Source: Delphinapterus leucas
Lineage: Eukaryota; Chordata; Mammalia; Artiodactyla; Monodontidae
Assembly: GCF_002288925.2 (NCBI RefSeq)
Contig: NW_022098044.1
Location: 10,775,100-10,839,099 of the forward strand
DNA: 64,000 nucleotides
Direction: 5' to 3'
The notes beneath the pieces were generated by a model. That model saw nothing but the letters and a program-made list of their open reading frames with translations. It had not been told where the DNA came from and searched no databases. Made by a program: the position numbers and the translations under genes. Each line of letters opens with the position of its first letter. The stretch's first letter is position 1. Positions 42,450 to 54,234 of the stretch are shown here, in pieces.

Positions 42450-42960
42450 AATTGTCTCAGCTGTCCAAATGTGGAGATGGCCCTGAGAAATACCTCCTCC
42501 AGAATGGGGCTAACAGTTGGGAACATGGGGAAAAGGAAGCAGTGGAGATGGCCCAGTTGCCACCAGTTTTAGGATAGGTGAGTAAAAGGCTCAGGCAGCT
42601 GTGGGAGAATACACTGGAAGAGCAGAGTATAGCTGTGGACCAAAGATGGTAGCCACCATCTCGCCCTGGCCTTGCCCATTGAACATGCTTGCATCAGCCT
42701 AACCAGATCAGATCAGGAGGACCAGGCGACAGCCATCAAGGTACATTCCAGCCAGAAGGCATAGGCACTTTCCCTCCCACAAGGGACACTCCCTGGAAGG
42801 TGCACAAGATACTTCTGCTTACATCCAGTTGGCCAGAACTTAGTCACAGGTCCATACCTAACTCCAAGAGAGGCTGGAAATGCAGTCTTCCTTTTGGGCA
42901 TGCATGGGGAAAGGGAGACAATCCAGGCTTTGCCACAAACCTTCAAGTTCTTCTCCACAC
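42450..42960. other. unique sequence, nothing recognised
   Basis: Low-copy DNA between MIR and L2. Confidence 0.45.
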
Positions 42961-42964
42961 CACC

Positions 42965-43255
42965 CCTGAGTAATATTTCTAAACTGAAACTTCTGACCAT
43001 GTCTAAATCCTTCAATGTCTCCCCACTGCCTTCAGCATGAGCTCCAAATGTATGAGCATGGATTATAAAGCCCTGAAGGATCTGCCCCCATTGCTTGCCA
43101 CTTACCCTTCATTCTAGCCACTCTGGGCCACTGGCCTTCTCTAAATCAGCCATGCTTCCATGACTCTATGCCTTTGCCCATGCTTGGAATGCCATTTTTC
43201 TCTCTTCTCCATTTAGTTAGGATATTATCTCCTCCCTAGAGTCTTCCCAGGGTCA
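42965..43255 (+). repeat. L2 LINE 3'-end fragment
   Basis: CCTTCAATGTCTCCCCACTG, TAAAGCCCTGAAGGATCTGC, CCCCCATTGCTTGCC and CTTTGCCCATGCTTGGAATG are characteristic L2 text. Confidence 0.9.
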
Positions 43256-43439
43256 GGGAGAAAGAGGTGACCAGGAAAGGGTATGCATTCAGACTTGGGC
43301 TGGGGAAGGAGGAGGCGTTCTGCTGTCCAGGGCTAAAGAGAGGCCTGAGCTGTAGATGCAGCAGCCTTACATGTGCCAGCAGGAGGCAAGCTGGGGCTAC
43401 CCTTGAGTCTTTGAGATGGGAAAAGATGATGGGTTCCAA

Positions 43440-43555
43440 TTTGTTCCTCAACCCCCATTTGACAGATGAGAAAACTGAGACCTGGAGACAGGCAGTAACT
43501 TTCCCAAGGTCACACAGAGGCAGAGTAGGGACTCTTGGTCCCCCACTGGTGCTCA
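43440..43555 (+). repeat. MIR core fragment
   Basis: CAGATGAGAAAACTGAGACC, then CCCAAGGTCACACAGAGG is the MIR core. Confidence 0.85.
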
Positions 43556-43559
43556 CACC

Positions 43560-44845
43560 ACACTTGCATTACTAGGTTTAGCCTGTATATGGATATTTTA
43601 TGGGACAAGGGGCAGTCCTGGAAGCATCATGCCAGGAGGTGTGGTTCATGAAGGAGCAGGATGGGCAGGGGGTACCCAGAGGCCTAGTCTCTCAGCAGCA
43701 ACCTTTGCAGCCCCAGGAAAACACACACACACCCATGGGGCCTGGGAGATGCACGTGGCCTGGCTCTGCAGTTCTCCCATGACTTCAGGAGGGGATGCAG
43801 AGCAGCTAAAGAGAGGTGACAGAGGTCAAGGAGCATCCAAGGGAACCCACTTGAATCCACCTGCTCCACTTCTGCAGCCTCGGCACCTGAGAGCACAAGG
43901 TTGGTCCTTGTCTCCACCCTTGGTAATTGAGACTGGGCGCTTCATGCTCCCCCACTAGACAGTGAACTCACAGCCATTGTTCCACAGGTGGGCACTGAGT
44001 GAGAGAGCCCACCTCTGCTTCTCAGGGCTGCTCGTCAAGGCTGCTCGGGGATCACTGTGATCCTAAGGTCTGGGGACTCTCACTGAGCCCAGGGTCCCTG
44101 AGAGAAAAACCTGCTACCATCTGCCTAAATGACAGGCCAAGTAGAGTCAGACTATATTTGGGAGCATTGAATCTTTCCCAACTTGAAAAATAAGGCAAAA
44201 AGAGATATCTACTGCACTCCTGAAGGGAGGCTGAGCAAGGGAGGTGGCTCTGGAGAGTTTCAAGCCTGGGCATGGGGCCTGCCAAGGGGTATGTGGTCCA
44301 AGGCCACCCAGATTCACTGGTTGGTGGGAAGCAAGAATGTGTCCTGATGCTCCCAGATTGCCCAGCGCAATCTGGTCCCTATGAGGTTAAGGGGCTGCAA
44401 AGCTCTGCTCTCCCAAGGGTGAATGTCAAACCATTTCATCAGCTGGGATCTTGAGTTCAAATGAAAAAGAAGAGGAAAATGAAAACTCTGCTACACATGT
44501 GTGCCCTGAATGTCTTATTAAGGCTCAGATAGGTTCTGAGCTGATTTTAGAAGCATGTGGAAGGTTGAGGGTATGGTCTGCCAATGGGGCATTTACCTGG
44601 CTGAAAATGTTTAGCCCAGGGCTTTCCCACCTCATGGGGTTCCTTCCCTTTGGCCTCCCTGCCAGCTCCCAGTCCATTTTTCTCTTTCTTAGCCTGCCAG
44701 GCTATGTCAATGCCAGCTACCATTTCCTCTTACTCTCTCTTGGTCTTCCCTCTAATCAACCCAACCCAGACTCCCATTTCTCAAAGAGGACCTCTTTGAG
44801 GATATATCCAAGGGTCAGTTCTCAGTCCTCATCTTACTTGGCCTG
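43560..44845. other. unique sequence, no gene seen
   Basis: Low-copy DNA; a 150-codon frame at 44451-44903 runs into the following SINE and is non-coding. Confidence 0.45.
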
Positions 44846-44865
44846 TCAGTATATTGGACACTTTT

Positions 44866-45067
44866 TTGTGTGTGTGCGGTACGCGGGCCTCTCACTGTTG
44901 TGACCTCTCCCGTTGCAGAGCACAGGCTCCGGATGCGCAGGCTCAGTGGCCATGGCTCACGGGCCCAGCCGCTCTGCGGCATGTGGGATCTTCCCGGACC
45001 GGGGCACAAACCCATGTCCCCTGCATCGGCAGGCGGACTCTCAACCACTGCGCCACCGGGGAAGCCC
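44866..45067 (-). mobile_element. short CHR-2 subfamily SINE with perfect 18-bp duplication
   Basis: The tail is TTGTGTGTGTG, then GCGGTACGCGGGCCTCTCAC and the end CCACCGGGGAAGCCC. The target duplication AGTATATTGGACACTTTT is perfect over 18 bases at 44848-44865 and 45068-45085, pointing to a young insertion. Confidence 0.97.
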
Positions 45068-45449
45068 AGTATATTGGACACTTTTGATCTCTCCTTCCTT
45101 CTTAAGACATTTTCCCCCTGGCCTCAAAGATAACACTTTCTTTGTTCTCCTACTCAAAGACTCTCTCTCTTGGCATCCTTTACTGATTCTCCTCTTCCTC
45201 CCCTCAAAATCAAAGTACCCCAGTGTTCAGCCCTTAGAACATTTTTTTTCTTTCTACACTTACTCCCTAGTAATCTCACTTGCCTCATGGTTTTAAATAA
45301 GACCTATAATGTAACAACTCCTAGGTTTAAAACTCCAACCTGGACCTCTCCCCTGAATGCCAGGCCTATAAGTCCAGTTGCCTATGGGACCTCCCCCACA
45401 CCCAGCTTTCTGATAGGCCTCTCAAGCTTAACATGTCCAGAGCCAAGCT

Positions 45450-45570
45450 ATCTTTTTTTTTGGCCACGCCACTTGTGGGTTGTGGGATCTTAGTTCCCTG
45501 ACCAGGAATCGAACCCAGGCCCTCGGCAGTGAAAGCGCAGAGTCCTAACCACTGGACCACCAGGGAATTC
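45450..45570 (-). mobile_element. CHR-1-type short SINE (antisense)
   Basis: T run, GTGGGATCTTAGTTCCCTGA, end ACCACCAGGGAATTC. Short duplication CCAAGCT at 45443-45449 and 45571-45577. Confidence 0.92.
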
Positions 45571-45579
45571 CCAAGCTGA

Positions 45580-46470
45580 TATCCTCAATCCCAAAATTCT
45601 GCTCTTACTTCTATCTTGTCAGTTCAGGAAATAGAAACTTCATCCTTCCAGAAACTCAAATCAAACCCCTGTAATCATCCTTGATTCCACTATTTCTCCC
45701 ACACCCTACCTCCAACCCCTCAGCAAATCATAACAGTTTTCCCTTCAAAATATATGAGAAATAAGCCAGTTCCCACCCTATCACTACTATCCTGATAGGT
45801 GTTTAAGGTGGGAGAAGTAGGCAGGGGCTAGATCATTGAAGGGGAGAGAAGGTGTCTTGGCTGTGGCGAGAACATTTAAGTTTCACTCTGAATTATATGG
45901 GAGACCACTGGAAAACTTTAAATATGATATTTCTCTCTTGAAGGAACTACCCTGGGTGCTGAGTGCGGAATGAATTGAGGGGGCAAGGCTGGAAGTAGTG
46001 AGGCCTGTTAGGTAGCTATTGAGGTTTGGAGGCAGGATGATGATGATGTGCATTATTTTCCTTCCGTGAAGAACCCCCCACCTCAGTTCCATCAGAGGAG
46101 CCCGTCTCAGAGGCTGGAAGGCGGGCCCGGGGTGTGGCTGAATCAGCTCGCTCTGTCGGTAACACCAGCAGAGGCGGTCCGCGTTTCAGCACCACTGGGT
46201 GGACAGCTCCCGTCCCTTTTCAGAATTGGGAGCCTCGGCGTTCAGCCCGCGCCCAGTGCCCTCGCTGGAAGCCGGCGGCCAGGGGAAGCGGCCCTGCCCT
46301 GGACTTAGGCGAACACCTTTCCTTTGGAAACCTCCGTTTGCCACACTCTAAAATGGAGTCAATAGCGCCGTCGCTCTGCCTCACAAGGCCGCTGCAAGCG
46401 CCGACGAGCCAGCTACCCAAGGACTTTGGGAACACCAGTGGATGGGGTTCCCTGAGAGCAAGACCTCTTA
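45580..46470. other. unique sequence with a small CpG cluster
   Basis: 46110-46420 has a raised CpG density (GGCGGGCCCGGGG, CCGCGTTTCAGC, GCGCCGACGAGCC), unlike its neighbours. An open frame of 141 codons on the plus strand shows no known domain. It could be a minor CpG island or a decayed repeat. Confidence 0.4.
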
Positions 46471-46481
46471 AAAGAGTTTCC

Positions 46482-46599
46482 GGGACTTCCGGTCCAGTGG
46501 TTAAGATTCTGCGCTTCCAATTCAGGGAACGCTGGTTCGATCCCTGGTCGGGGAACTAAGGTGCCATATGCCGCGAGGCGCGGCAAAAAAAAAAAAAAA
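46482..46599 (+). mobile_element. CHR-1-type short SINE
   Basis: Starts GGGACTTCCGGTCCAGTGG and ends with poly(A) of about 16 after CGAGGCGCGGC. Perfect duplication AGAGTTTCC at 46473-46481 and 46600-46608. Confidence 0.95.
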
Positions 46600-46609
46600 A
46601 GAGTTTCCC

Positions 46610-47420
46610 TACAGACCCCGGAGTTCATTTCCCCAACTCTGGAGAATTTAAAATGAAGCCGAGTCTTCAGCGGGTTTGGGGAAGGAGCTGTTCGAAACCT
46701 AATCTGGGGTGCCTCCCGCGCAGCCCTTGCCCCTGTTCTCCTGCACCACTGTGCATGGAGTCGCTGTTGACAAAGCTCTGGAGAACTAAGCTACTTCTCC
46801 GAGAGCTGGACAATCAGTCTGAACTGTTCCAGGCAGTGCAGATTTTCTCCCTCCAACAGCAGAGTTTCTCCAGGATGGAATGGCGAGAGCCAGGACTCCA
46901 TTCCTGCCCTTCCCGTCGCTGGGCCCTAACCAAATCTAGTTCCTCTTGATGTGTTTGAACTGGTTTGCTTTTCTTGTTTGGAGATTGGCAGGATTCCTTT
47001 TCTCGGAGTTGGGGAGTACCACTTGGGAACAGCAGACGGAAGGATCTTGATGTGCCAACTCAGGCTCTCAAAGACGCAGTCTTGCTAGGTCAGGGAAGCC
47101 AGGAGGGACCAGGAGCTTTCTCTGTCTGAAATGACTTCTGGGTTTTGGGTCCCCAGAGAGGAGCTTCCTTTCAGCTTCCCTGAGGGAAAGGGAGTGGAGA
47201 GTCAGACTCTGGCCTTAGGGATACTGGCAAACCACAGCAGGAGCCAACCTGGGCATCGGGAATGGCCCCACTGCTAAACCCTGCATCAGTCTGGCTCTCC
47301 AGCACTCTCTGCAACTGCCCAAGTCCACACAGTCATCCGGCCGGCCATTTGGCCCTCTCTCCTTCCCTTCCCTCCAGAGTGGAGGCCCAGGAGTCCTCTG
47401 GGAGCCTTCCCACACTGTGA
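46610..47420. other. unique sequence, no gene seen
   Basis: Low-copy DNA; one 98-codon frame at 46653-46949 is not recognisable. Confidence 0.45.
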
Positions 47421-47434
47421 GGGGGCTCGGTCTT

Positions 47435-48151
47435 TTGTTTATTTATTTATTATTTATTTATTTTTGCGGTACGCGGGCTTCTCACTGTTGTGGCCTCTCC
47501 CGCTGCGGATCACAGGCTCCGGACACGCAGGCTCAGCGGCCATGGCTCACGGGCCCAGCCACTCCGTGGCATGTGGGATCTTCCCAGACCGGGGCACGAA
47601 CCCATGTCCCCTGCATCGGCAGGAGGACTCTCAACCGCTGCACCAACAGGGAAGCCCTATTTATTTATTTTTTAAAATTATTCATTTAATTTTGGCATTG
47701 GGTCTTCCTTGCTGCGTGCGTGCTTTCTCTAGTTGCGGCGAGTGGGGGCTACTCTTTGTTGCGGTGTGTGGGTTTCTCACTGCGTTGGCTTCTCTTGTTG
47801 CGGAGCACGGGCTCTAGGTGTGCAGGCTTCCGTAGTTGTGGCTTACAGGCTCTAGAGCGCAGGCTCAGTAGTTGTGGCGCATGGGCTCAGTAGTTGTGAC
47901 ACATGGGCTCAGTAGTTGTGGCTCACGGGCTCTAGAGCACAGGCTCAGTAGTTGTGGGGCATGGGCTGAGTAGTTGTGGCACATGGGCTCAGTAGTTGTG
48001 GCTCACAGGCTCTAGAGCGCAGGCTCAGTAGTTGTGGCTCATGAGCTTCGTTACTCTGCAGCATGTGGGCACTTCCCGGACCAGGGCTTGAACCCTTGTC
48101 TCCAGCATTGGCAGGTGGATTCTTAACCAGTGCGCCACCAGGGAAGCCCAA
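47435..48151 (-). mobile_element. CHR-2 SINE (outer), with nested SINE and an 80-bp tandem duplication
   Basis: The outer copy covers 47435-47460 and 47658-48151. A perfect duplication GGCTCGGTCTT flanks it at 47424-47434 and 48152-48162. Inside, a unit of 80 bp beginning GGCTCAGTAGTTGTGG is repeated (47862-47941, 47942-48021) with a partial third start at 48022. This makes the element longer than a standard copy even without the nested SINE. Confidence 0.93.
47461..47657 (-). mobile_element. short CHR-2 subfamily SINE nested in the tail of another SINE
   Basis: Begins TTTTTGCGGTACGCGGGCTT and ends CCAACAGGGAAGCCC. It landed in the (ATTT)n tail of the outer SINE, so its own duplication (TATTTATTTAT) is part of that simple repeat. 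Confidence 0.9.
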
Positions 48152-48329
48152 GGCTCGGTCTTTAGGCCTGCCAGGCTCCAAAAGGACTAGGGCTCAGGTG
48201 CCCCAACCTCAGAATCACCCTGCCCCCAAGGGATAATGAGGTGGATACAGAAGTGGGGAGGTGGCCGGAAGTAGGCTTCTTGGTGTGAAAAGGTGGCCAG
48301 ACCCAGACCTCATTCAAACCCCAGCTCCT

Positions 48330-48490
48330 TCTCTTTTTCCTCACTCACTTGGTGACCTTGGGCAAGTCCCTTTTCATTTTACTGCTCTCAGCCTCAGTTT
48401 CTTCAACCGTGAAATGGGATGAACGTAGTTCCTCCCAGGGGGCTGCTATCAGGAGTCACTGAGATAAAAGTAAACCTCTTACTATAGCCC
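48330..48490 (-). repeat. MIR fragment (antisense)
   Basis: TTGGTGACCTTGGGCAAGTC, CTCAGCCTCAGTTTCTTCAA and GTGAAATGGGATGAACGTAG follow antisense MIR order. Confidence 0.85.
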
Positions 48491-48494
48491 CAAT

Positions 48495-49600
48495 GACTCA
48501 TTAAAATGTGGGTGCCCTCCAGGAAGGGAAGTGCCCAAGGAGATTCTCAGAATTAAGGGAGACTTCCCCCATCCCAGCTAGTTCATTTCCTGGTATCTCT
48601 CTAGACCTCTATGACCTCCACTGAGGACTGGGCAGACATGTTCACACTCACTGTACAGATGGGAAAAGTGAGGACCTGGAGGTGACCTGCTGTGTCCAGG
48701 GTCCTACTTTGGTTCCTCTGACCAAGACTCCAGGTGAAGGCGACATCTACCCTCAGCCAGAGTTACCTTAAGTGTCTCTCCTCCCTCCCAGGGGCTTCAG
48801 CACCCCATTTCAGGAACTTCTAAAGGGGCCTTGGGAACAATGGCTGCTCCTTCATCTTTAAATGAGGAGAATAAGACTCCTCAGATGAGCATGAGGATGA
48901 AATAAGATAAAAATTCAGCAGTATATCCAGTGCTCAGTCCTGAGTGGGGGATTTACAGTCTCCCCAGAGGAGCCCACATCCCCCTAAGGGGCTAGTATTT
49001 TGGCTCCAGATGGTTCATAGGGGTTAACTGACCCGACCAGGGTCACACAAATGGAAACGTGTAGCTCCACGACTCCAACCCAAGTTCTCTCGGAGCGCCT
49101 GAGAGAGCAGGAGCCAGGCTCCAGACAAGTCTGCTGCGGCAAAAGGTGTGGGCGAGGCACTGGCAGGGCCAACAAGGCTGCCCGCAGCTGTGCTAGAATT
49201 GCTGGCTCCGACCGGTCCTTTGGGCCCTTTGGGCCCTTTGGGCGGGTAAGGAGCTGAGCAGACGCATCCCAGGCAGGTCCCCTCACTCCCCCACCACTCT
49301 CCACATCCCACCGCCAGACCTCATCCTCACCCTCGGGGCGGGGGGTGCTGGAGGTGAGGAACCCTCCTGCGGTGGGGCGAGGAGAAAACCATCTTAGGTC
49401 ATTCCATTTCTCAATGTCTTTCTGATGCCTGCATTTTCAAGCTGAGACTCAAACTGTTTTTTAATTAGCCATGATGATGGATTGTCAGCAGCTCTGATAT
49501 TTTAAAATATCTGTGAACAACTATTACGTACATACATATACATATATACATACCAGGGCTCCCAAATTAGCTCTTCTCTCAGCTTCGGACCCGCCACCGC
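48495..49600. other. unique sequence with short MIR traces and a 9-bp tandem repeat
   Basis: Contains MIR-like pieces near 48640-48720 and 48845-48930. At 49217-49242 a 9-bp unit (CCCTTTGGG) is repeated almost three times, ending at a donor-like GCGGGTAAGG. Confidence 0.5.
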
Positions 49601-50250
49601 AGGGTAGTGGCGGAGAAAACAGCGCGGCAGGAAGTGGAATCAAGCATGTCACGGTCAAGGCCAGATCCCACGTGGCACCCCCACCTTGTGCCAAAGGCGC
49701 TCAGGTTTTACCTCTTCCCAGGTCTCCGCAGGGGTGGCGTGAAGGGCTGGGGGAAGGATACGGTTTTCACTTCCAAACTGCCGTGAAGGAGGCCCTTGCG
49801 CCTACGCCTCCATGCCACAAAGTCTCCCAGCGACTCTAAGCGAGAAGTACTGGGTGCCTACTCTGAGCTGGGTGCTGAGGGCGCAGCGGAGAAGCAGAAC
49901 GCACCGCGGCCCTCCACCAGCGCAGGTCACCACCAACTGGGCTTCCCTAGCCCAGGCCCGTGCAGGACCCAAACCGGGGCCCCTCGCGCTCAAGAAGTCG
50001 GCCTTCAAGACAGCGTTCGTTCCAGGCAGGGCACCTCACTGCTCCACCCGAACCCCCAACTTTCCAGCTATCCTGCGGGTGCGGCACTGGCGGGTGCACC
50101 GCACACAGTGGGTACTCTGTCGAGGGTAATTTCAGCTAGCTCGGCTTGAAGGAGCCGGCCACGTTGTGGCGACTCGGGCTCCCCCTGCTGGCATCCTCGG
50201 TAACAACCTGAGCCCGGACCAGCTGCGAAAACTGGAAAGCTTATTTTTTT
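49600..50250. promoter_or_regulatory. moderate CpG-rich block containing a CTCF-like site
   Basis: CpG density rises between about 49.6 and 50.2 kb. No promoter motif set is obvious. Open frames of 105-117 codons exist on the plus strand without recognisable content. Confidence 0.35.
50176..50193 (-). promoter_or_regulatory. CTCF-like binding motif (minus)
   Basis: GGGCTCCCCCTGCTGGCA is, on the minus strand, TGCCAGCAGGGGGAGCCC, a strong match to the CCAGCAGGGGGCGC-type CTCF core. Not in a repeat. Orientation is opposite to the sites at 809 and 54,971. Confidence 0.55.
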
Positions 50251-50456
50251 AAGCTATAGGGGACCCTCTAACCACCACTGTCTGCCAACCCCGACCCCAA
50301 CCCCTCCTCCCGCCAAAGTTACACGCGAGAAGATTCCTGGAAGATCTTATGTTCCTATAACTTTATTCTAAGTGCAAACAAAATGAAAAATGCACTCATC
50401 TACCAACAAATATGTTCAGGGCACTCTAATTTTAATCACTTTTGCTGGGACTTACC

Positions 50457-50783
50457 TGGTGGTGCAGTGGTTAAGAATCCGCCTGCCAATGCAGGGGACA
50501 TGGGTTCCAGTCCCAGTCCGGGAAGATCCCACATGCCGCGGAGCAACTAAGCCCGTGCGCCACAACTACTGAGCCTGTGCTCTAGAGCCCGTGAGCCATA
50601 ACTGCTGAAGCCCACGCGCCTAGAGCCCATGCTCCACAACAAGAGAAGCCACCGCAATGAGAACTCCACACACCACAACGAAGAGTAACCCCCGCTCGCC
50701 ACAACTAGAGAAAGTCCACGCACAGCAACGAAGACCCAACACAGCCAAAAAAATATAAATTAAAATAAATAATTTTTTTAAAA
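50457..50783 (+). mobile_element. CHR-2-type full-length SINE
   Basis: Starts GGGACTTACCTGGTGGTGCA and ends A/T-rich. Duplication AATCACTTTTGCT (50444) versus AATCACCTTGGCT (50784) with two changes. Confidence 0.94.
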
Positions 50784-50796
50784 AATCACCTTGGCT

Positions 50797-51025
50797 AACA
50801 CTAACAGAGCAAGTACTGCATGCAAGACATTGTTGGGCTCTTCTACATAAATTTAGTTCATTAAACCCTCACAACAACCCTAGCAGGGTGGTACTGTTAT
50901 TATCTCCACTTTATAATTGAAGACACTCAGGCTCCAAGAGCTGTGTCCAAGGTCACACATAGCTGGTAAGTGGCTTTGAACCTGGGCTGTCCCCAGTGCC
51001 CAGGCCACCAACCACTACATTACAC
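50797..51025 (+). repeat. MIR element
   Basis: AGCAAGTACTGCATGCAAGA, ACCCTCACAACAACCCTAGC, TTATTATCTCCACTTTATAA and CCAAGGTCACACATAGCTGG are MIR text from start to end. Confidence 0.9.
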
Positions 51026-51029
51026 CCTG

Positions 51030-52735
51030 GAACACTGTGGTTAAAAAGAGAAAGAAAGAAAGAGGAACTGGCTTCAAAGGATCTCTTGTTCTCTAATTTC
51101 CCTGGGGAATTTCTCCTAGAAAGAGATACAGATGAATGTTTCATCTAGAGAGAGATGTAAGGGTTTTCCTGGTCACTTCCTGGGTATGCATTTCCTTGTG
51201 GCACCAGAATAAGATGGTTTCCCCACATTTCAAAGGAGAGGTAAGGTTAAAAAAATTAAAAACATGCAAATCACTAGCAGTTTGAGATCCCCACCTCCTT
51301 TCCTTCCAGGAGGGAAGAGAATGAGGCTTAATAAAGAAGTCTAAGAAGCCAGGAAACATGAAGGAACCCCAGGAACCATCACCACCTCAAAGTGGATCCA
51401 TCACACTCTTTCTGAGCCTCTCCTTTGTTCCTGGGGACTTGGAGTGGACCCCAGCCCTGCCCTCACCATGGGCCTGGGGACAGCTTTGGTGCGAGGTGAT
51501 AAGTGCTATGATAAAATTACACTGTGCAGAGTGAGTTAGGGAACAACCATTCACCCTGGAAAGAGTGTCACAGTGAGACAGCCATGGACCCAGATGGGAG
51601 TCCAAGAATCTTAGAGTAGAAAGAGGCCTTGAATACCAGCGAATCTATCATTTATACAACACAGGGACTTCCAAGGTTCCACAACTGTACCTCAGGCACA
51701 GAACATTAAATGGGCCACTCCAGTCCCTGATTCCAATATTCCAATGTGGAAACTAGAAACTCATTTCATTACTTTCCACTCAGCCCCAGCGTCATCACTG
51801 TTCCCTGCCCCGGGCCCATATATTGTGTGTGGTTGCCCCTTTTAAGACTCTAAGTTTTTTGAAGACAGGTTTATATGTTATTCTTCATTATATTCTAAGC
51901 TCTGAGCACAGGATCTGACACAGGAGCACAGGAGGGGCTGAACTAAACAAATTCCCCCAAAGCATCCCTGACTGGTGATCATCTTGCCCCTATTTGAATC
52001 CTCCCAGAAATGGGGCACTCACTACTTCTTCATTGGACGGCTTCCCCTGTGAGTCAGTTGGTTGGTTGGGTTCTTCCTTCTGTAGCCTCCCAGACCTAGT
52101 AGCACCCACTGAGCCTTTCCTGAGACCTAGGAAAAGCTACAGATTTTACCAGAGAGCCTTCTGTCTTTGGAGCCCAGTTGGAAGGGGAAAAGTGGAAAAG
52201 GGAGATTTCTCTTCCCAAAGGGCATGAGGAGACCCACCTGAGCCCCAACGGAGAATCCAGCCCATCTGGAGGTTGAATTCATACACAGTGTGTAGTTGGT
52301 TGGAGGTTTACTCTGGAAACTCCCGTGCATGTCTGGCCATAAGTGTCTGGGAGAGGCTGGCCAGGAAATGCTAAAACACTGTAATGGCATTTCGGTTCCA
52401 GAGTACTTTCCTGAGTTTTCACATGTTAGTGTGAGTTATCAGATGTGCATGTGTCCATGCATGAGTGTGCATGACAGTCTCTGTATCTGAACACAGGCTA
52501 GGCATGGATCGAAGAACATGACCAGAGCAAGCCTATATCCTGGGGAGGGAGAGGGGTGTGGCATCACCACACTGTGCACAAGCTGGTGAATGTCCTAGAG
52601 CCACAGAAGAAATGGGGTCTGGATAACCCTAGGGGTGTATACGTATGTATATATGAGTATGTGTGTGTTCACAAACAAACCCCAGTCTGGGTGGTTTGTG
52701 TGTGTGTGTACGCACAAAGACAAAAATAAACTGGT
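51030..52735. other. unique sequence, no gene seen
   Basis: Low-copy DNA; a TG/TATG-rich patch at 52630-52720. Frames up to 87 codons are not recognisable. Confidence 0.45.
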
Positions 52736-52738
52736 TGT

Positions 52739-53097
52739 GGACTTCCCTGTTGGTGCAGTGGTTAAGAATCCACCTGCCAATGAAGGAGACATGGGTTCGA
52801 GCCCTGGTCCGGGAAGATCCCACATGTTGCAGAGCAACTAAGCCCGTGCACCACAACTACTGAGCCTGTGCTCTAGAGCCCATGAGCCACAACTACTGAG
52901 TCCACGTGTCACAACTACTGAAGCCCGCATGCCTAGTGCACATGCTCCGCAACAAGAGAAGCCACCACAATGAGAAGCCCGCGCACTGCAACCAAGAGTA
53001 GCCCCCACTCGGTGCAACTAGAGCAAGGCCGCGCGCAGCAACGAAGACCCAATGCAGCCAAAAATAAAAATAAATAAATTTATAAAAACAAACAAAC
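52739..53097 (+). mobile_element. CHR-2-type full-length SINE
   Basis: Starts GGACTTCCCTGTTGGTGCAG and ends (AAAT)n then ACAAACAAACAAA. Duplication AAACTGGTTGT (52728) versus AAACCGGTTCT (53098) with two changes. It is the last SINE before the repeat-depleted block. Confidence 0.95.
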
Positions 53098-53099
53098 AA

Positions 53100-53690
53100 A
53101 CCGGTTCTACGTCTGGGTGACAGTGCATGTGGTATGCGTGTATATTTACAAGCATTTCTAACCTGGTTCTGTGACATTGTGATCTTGTAGCTGAGCATGT
53201 ATGTATGCATGTGCATATGTGTGTCTACAATGTAATTCCAAGACTATACGTGAATGACGTATAGGTGTGTGTGTGTGTGTTTAGATGCGAAGCCAAATCT
53301 GAGTCAGAGTCTGGATGACTATGTCTGTGTGTGTGCTTTTCCTGCACACCCCAGCATGCATAGTCCCCAATCCCATGGACACATGTGGGTGCTCTGACTA
53401 CAGAGTCTGAGCCCAGGTAGGTCCCCAGGCTGGCTGAGCATGTAGGGGAGTATGTATGGGTGATGTGTTTACGGGCAACCTTGCCGAGCCTTTGTCTGAT
53501 GCCCACTCCCCATGGCCTCTAAATTCCTCACCTTGGCAGAACCTAGGCTGTCCTTGCTCCCAGACTGCCTTCCCCAAGGAGTCCCTTTAACTTGCAGCCC
53601 CTTTCCAGGCCAGGAGGCTGAGAGTTGGGGGATATTCATCTCGGGATGGTTTTTGTTCCGTCTCATGAAAGGCCTCAATGGCTGGGAATA
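53100..53690. other. TG-rich then unique sequence, nothing recognised
   Basis: A TGTG-rich patch near 53120-53290 (including GTGTGTGTGTGTGTTT at 53264-53282), then low-copy DNA. Confidence 0.45.
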
Positions 53691-53905
53691 CCATTCTAAT
53701 TACAGGGAAGCCTAGCTTATATGGGGGACACAAAGGGCTGTGGTCTCATAGCAGCTCCTTCCATCCGTCAAATAAGGCTGTCTAATGACAGGGTGAGAGC
53801 TGTGAATGCCTAAAACAAACTCGAAAAGGAGGGAAAATAAAGCCGCCGGGGGCTTAAAATATATTAAATTACCCTGATTAGGAGTTGTGGCTTTGCAGGA
53901 GCTGG
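53690..53905. promoter_or_regulatory. candidate conserved non-coding element
   Basis: Repeat-free AT-rich block with TTCTAATTACAGG near 53694, GTCTAATGACAGG near 53783, AAATATATTAAATTACC near 53856 and CTGATTAGG near 53874. It resembles the other candidate elements in motif content. Conservation inferred, not shown. Confidence 0.38.
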
Positions 53906-54234
53906 TTGGAGAGGCTGGGGAGGCTTCGAGTCCTGCTATTCACTTGGGGGGGAGGGGTCAGTAGGTCGGGAGGGGTTCACAGAGCCCGGGCCCATTCTCA
54001 TGCTAACACCAGGGACACACTACAGGCTTAGTGGGCTGGAAAATAGAAATGAATTTGCCATAATCCTCCTTCTCCTCCCAAGCCCAGGAGAAGCATTGCC
54101 TAATTGCAGCCCCTTAGAGGTGCTGGGCATTGGGGCAGGGCCACACCCTGGAACCTGGGCCCCTTGGCCTTCTCACCCCTCACTCCTTTTTCCTGTAGGG
54201 CAGGCTCAGGGCCTGGCAGTGGATCAGAGCATGG

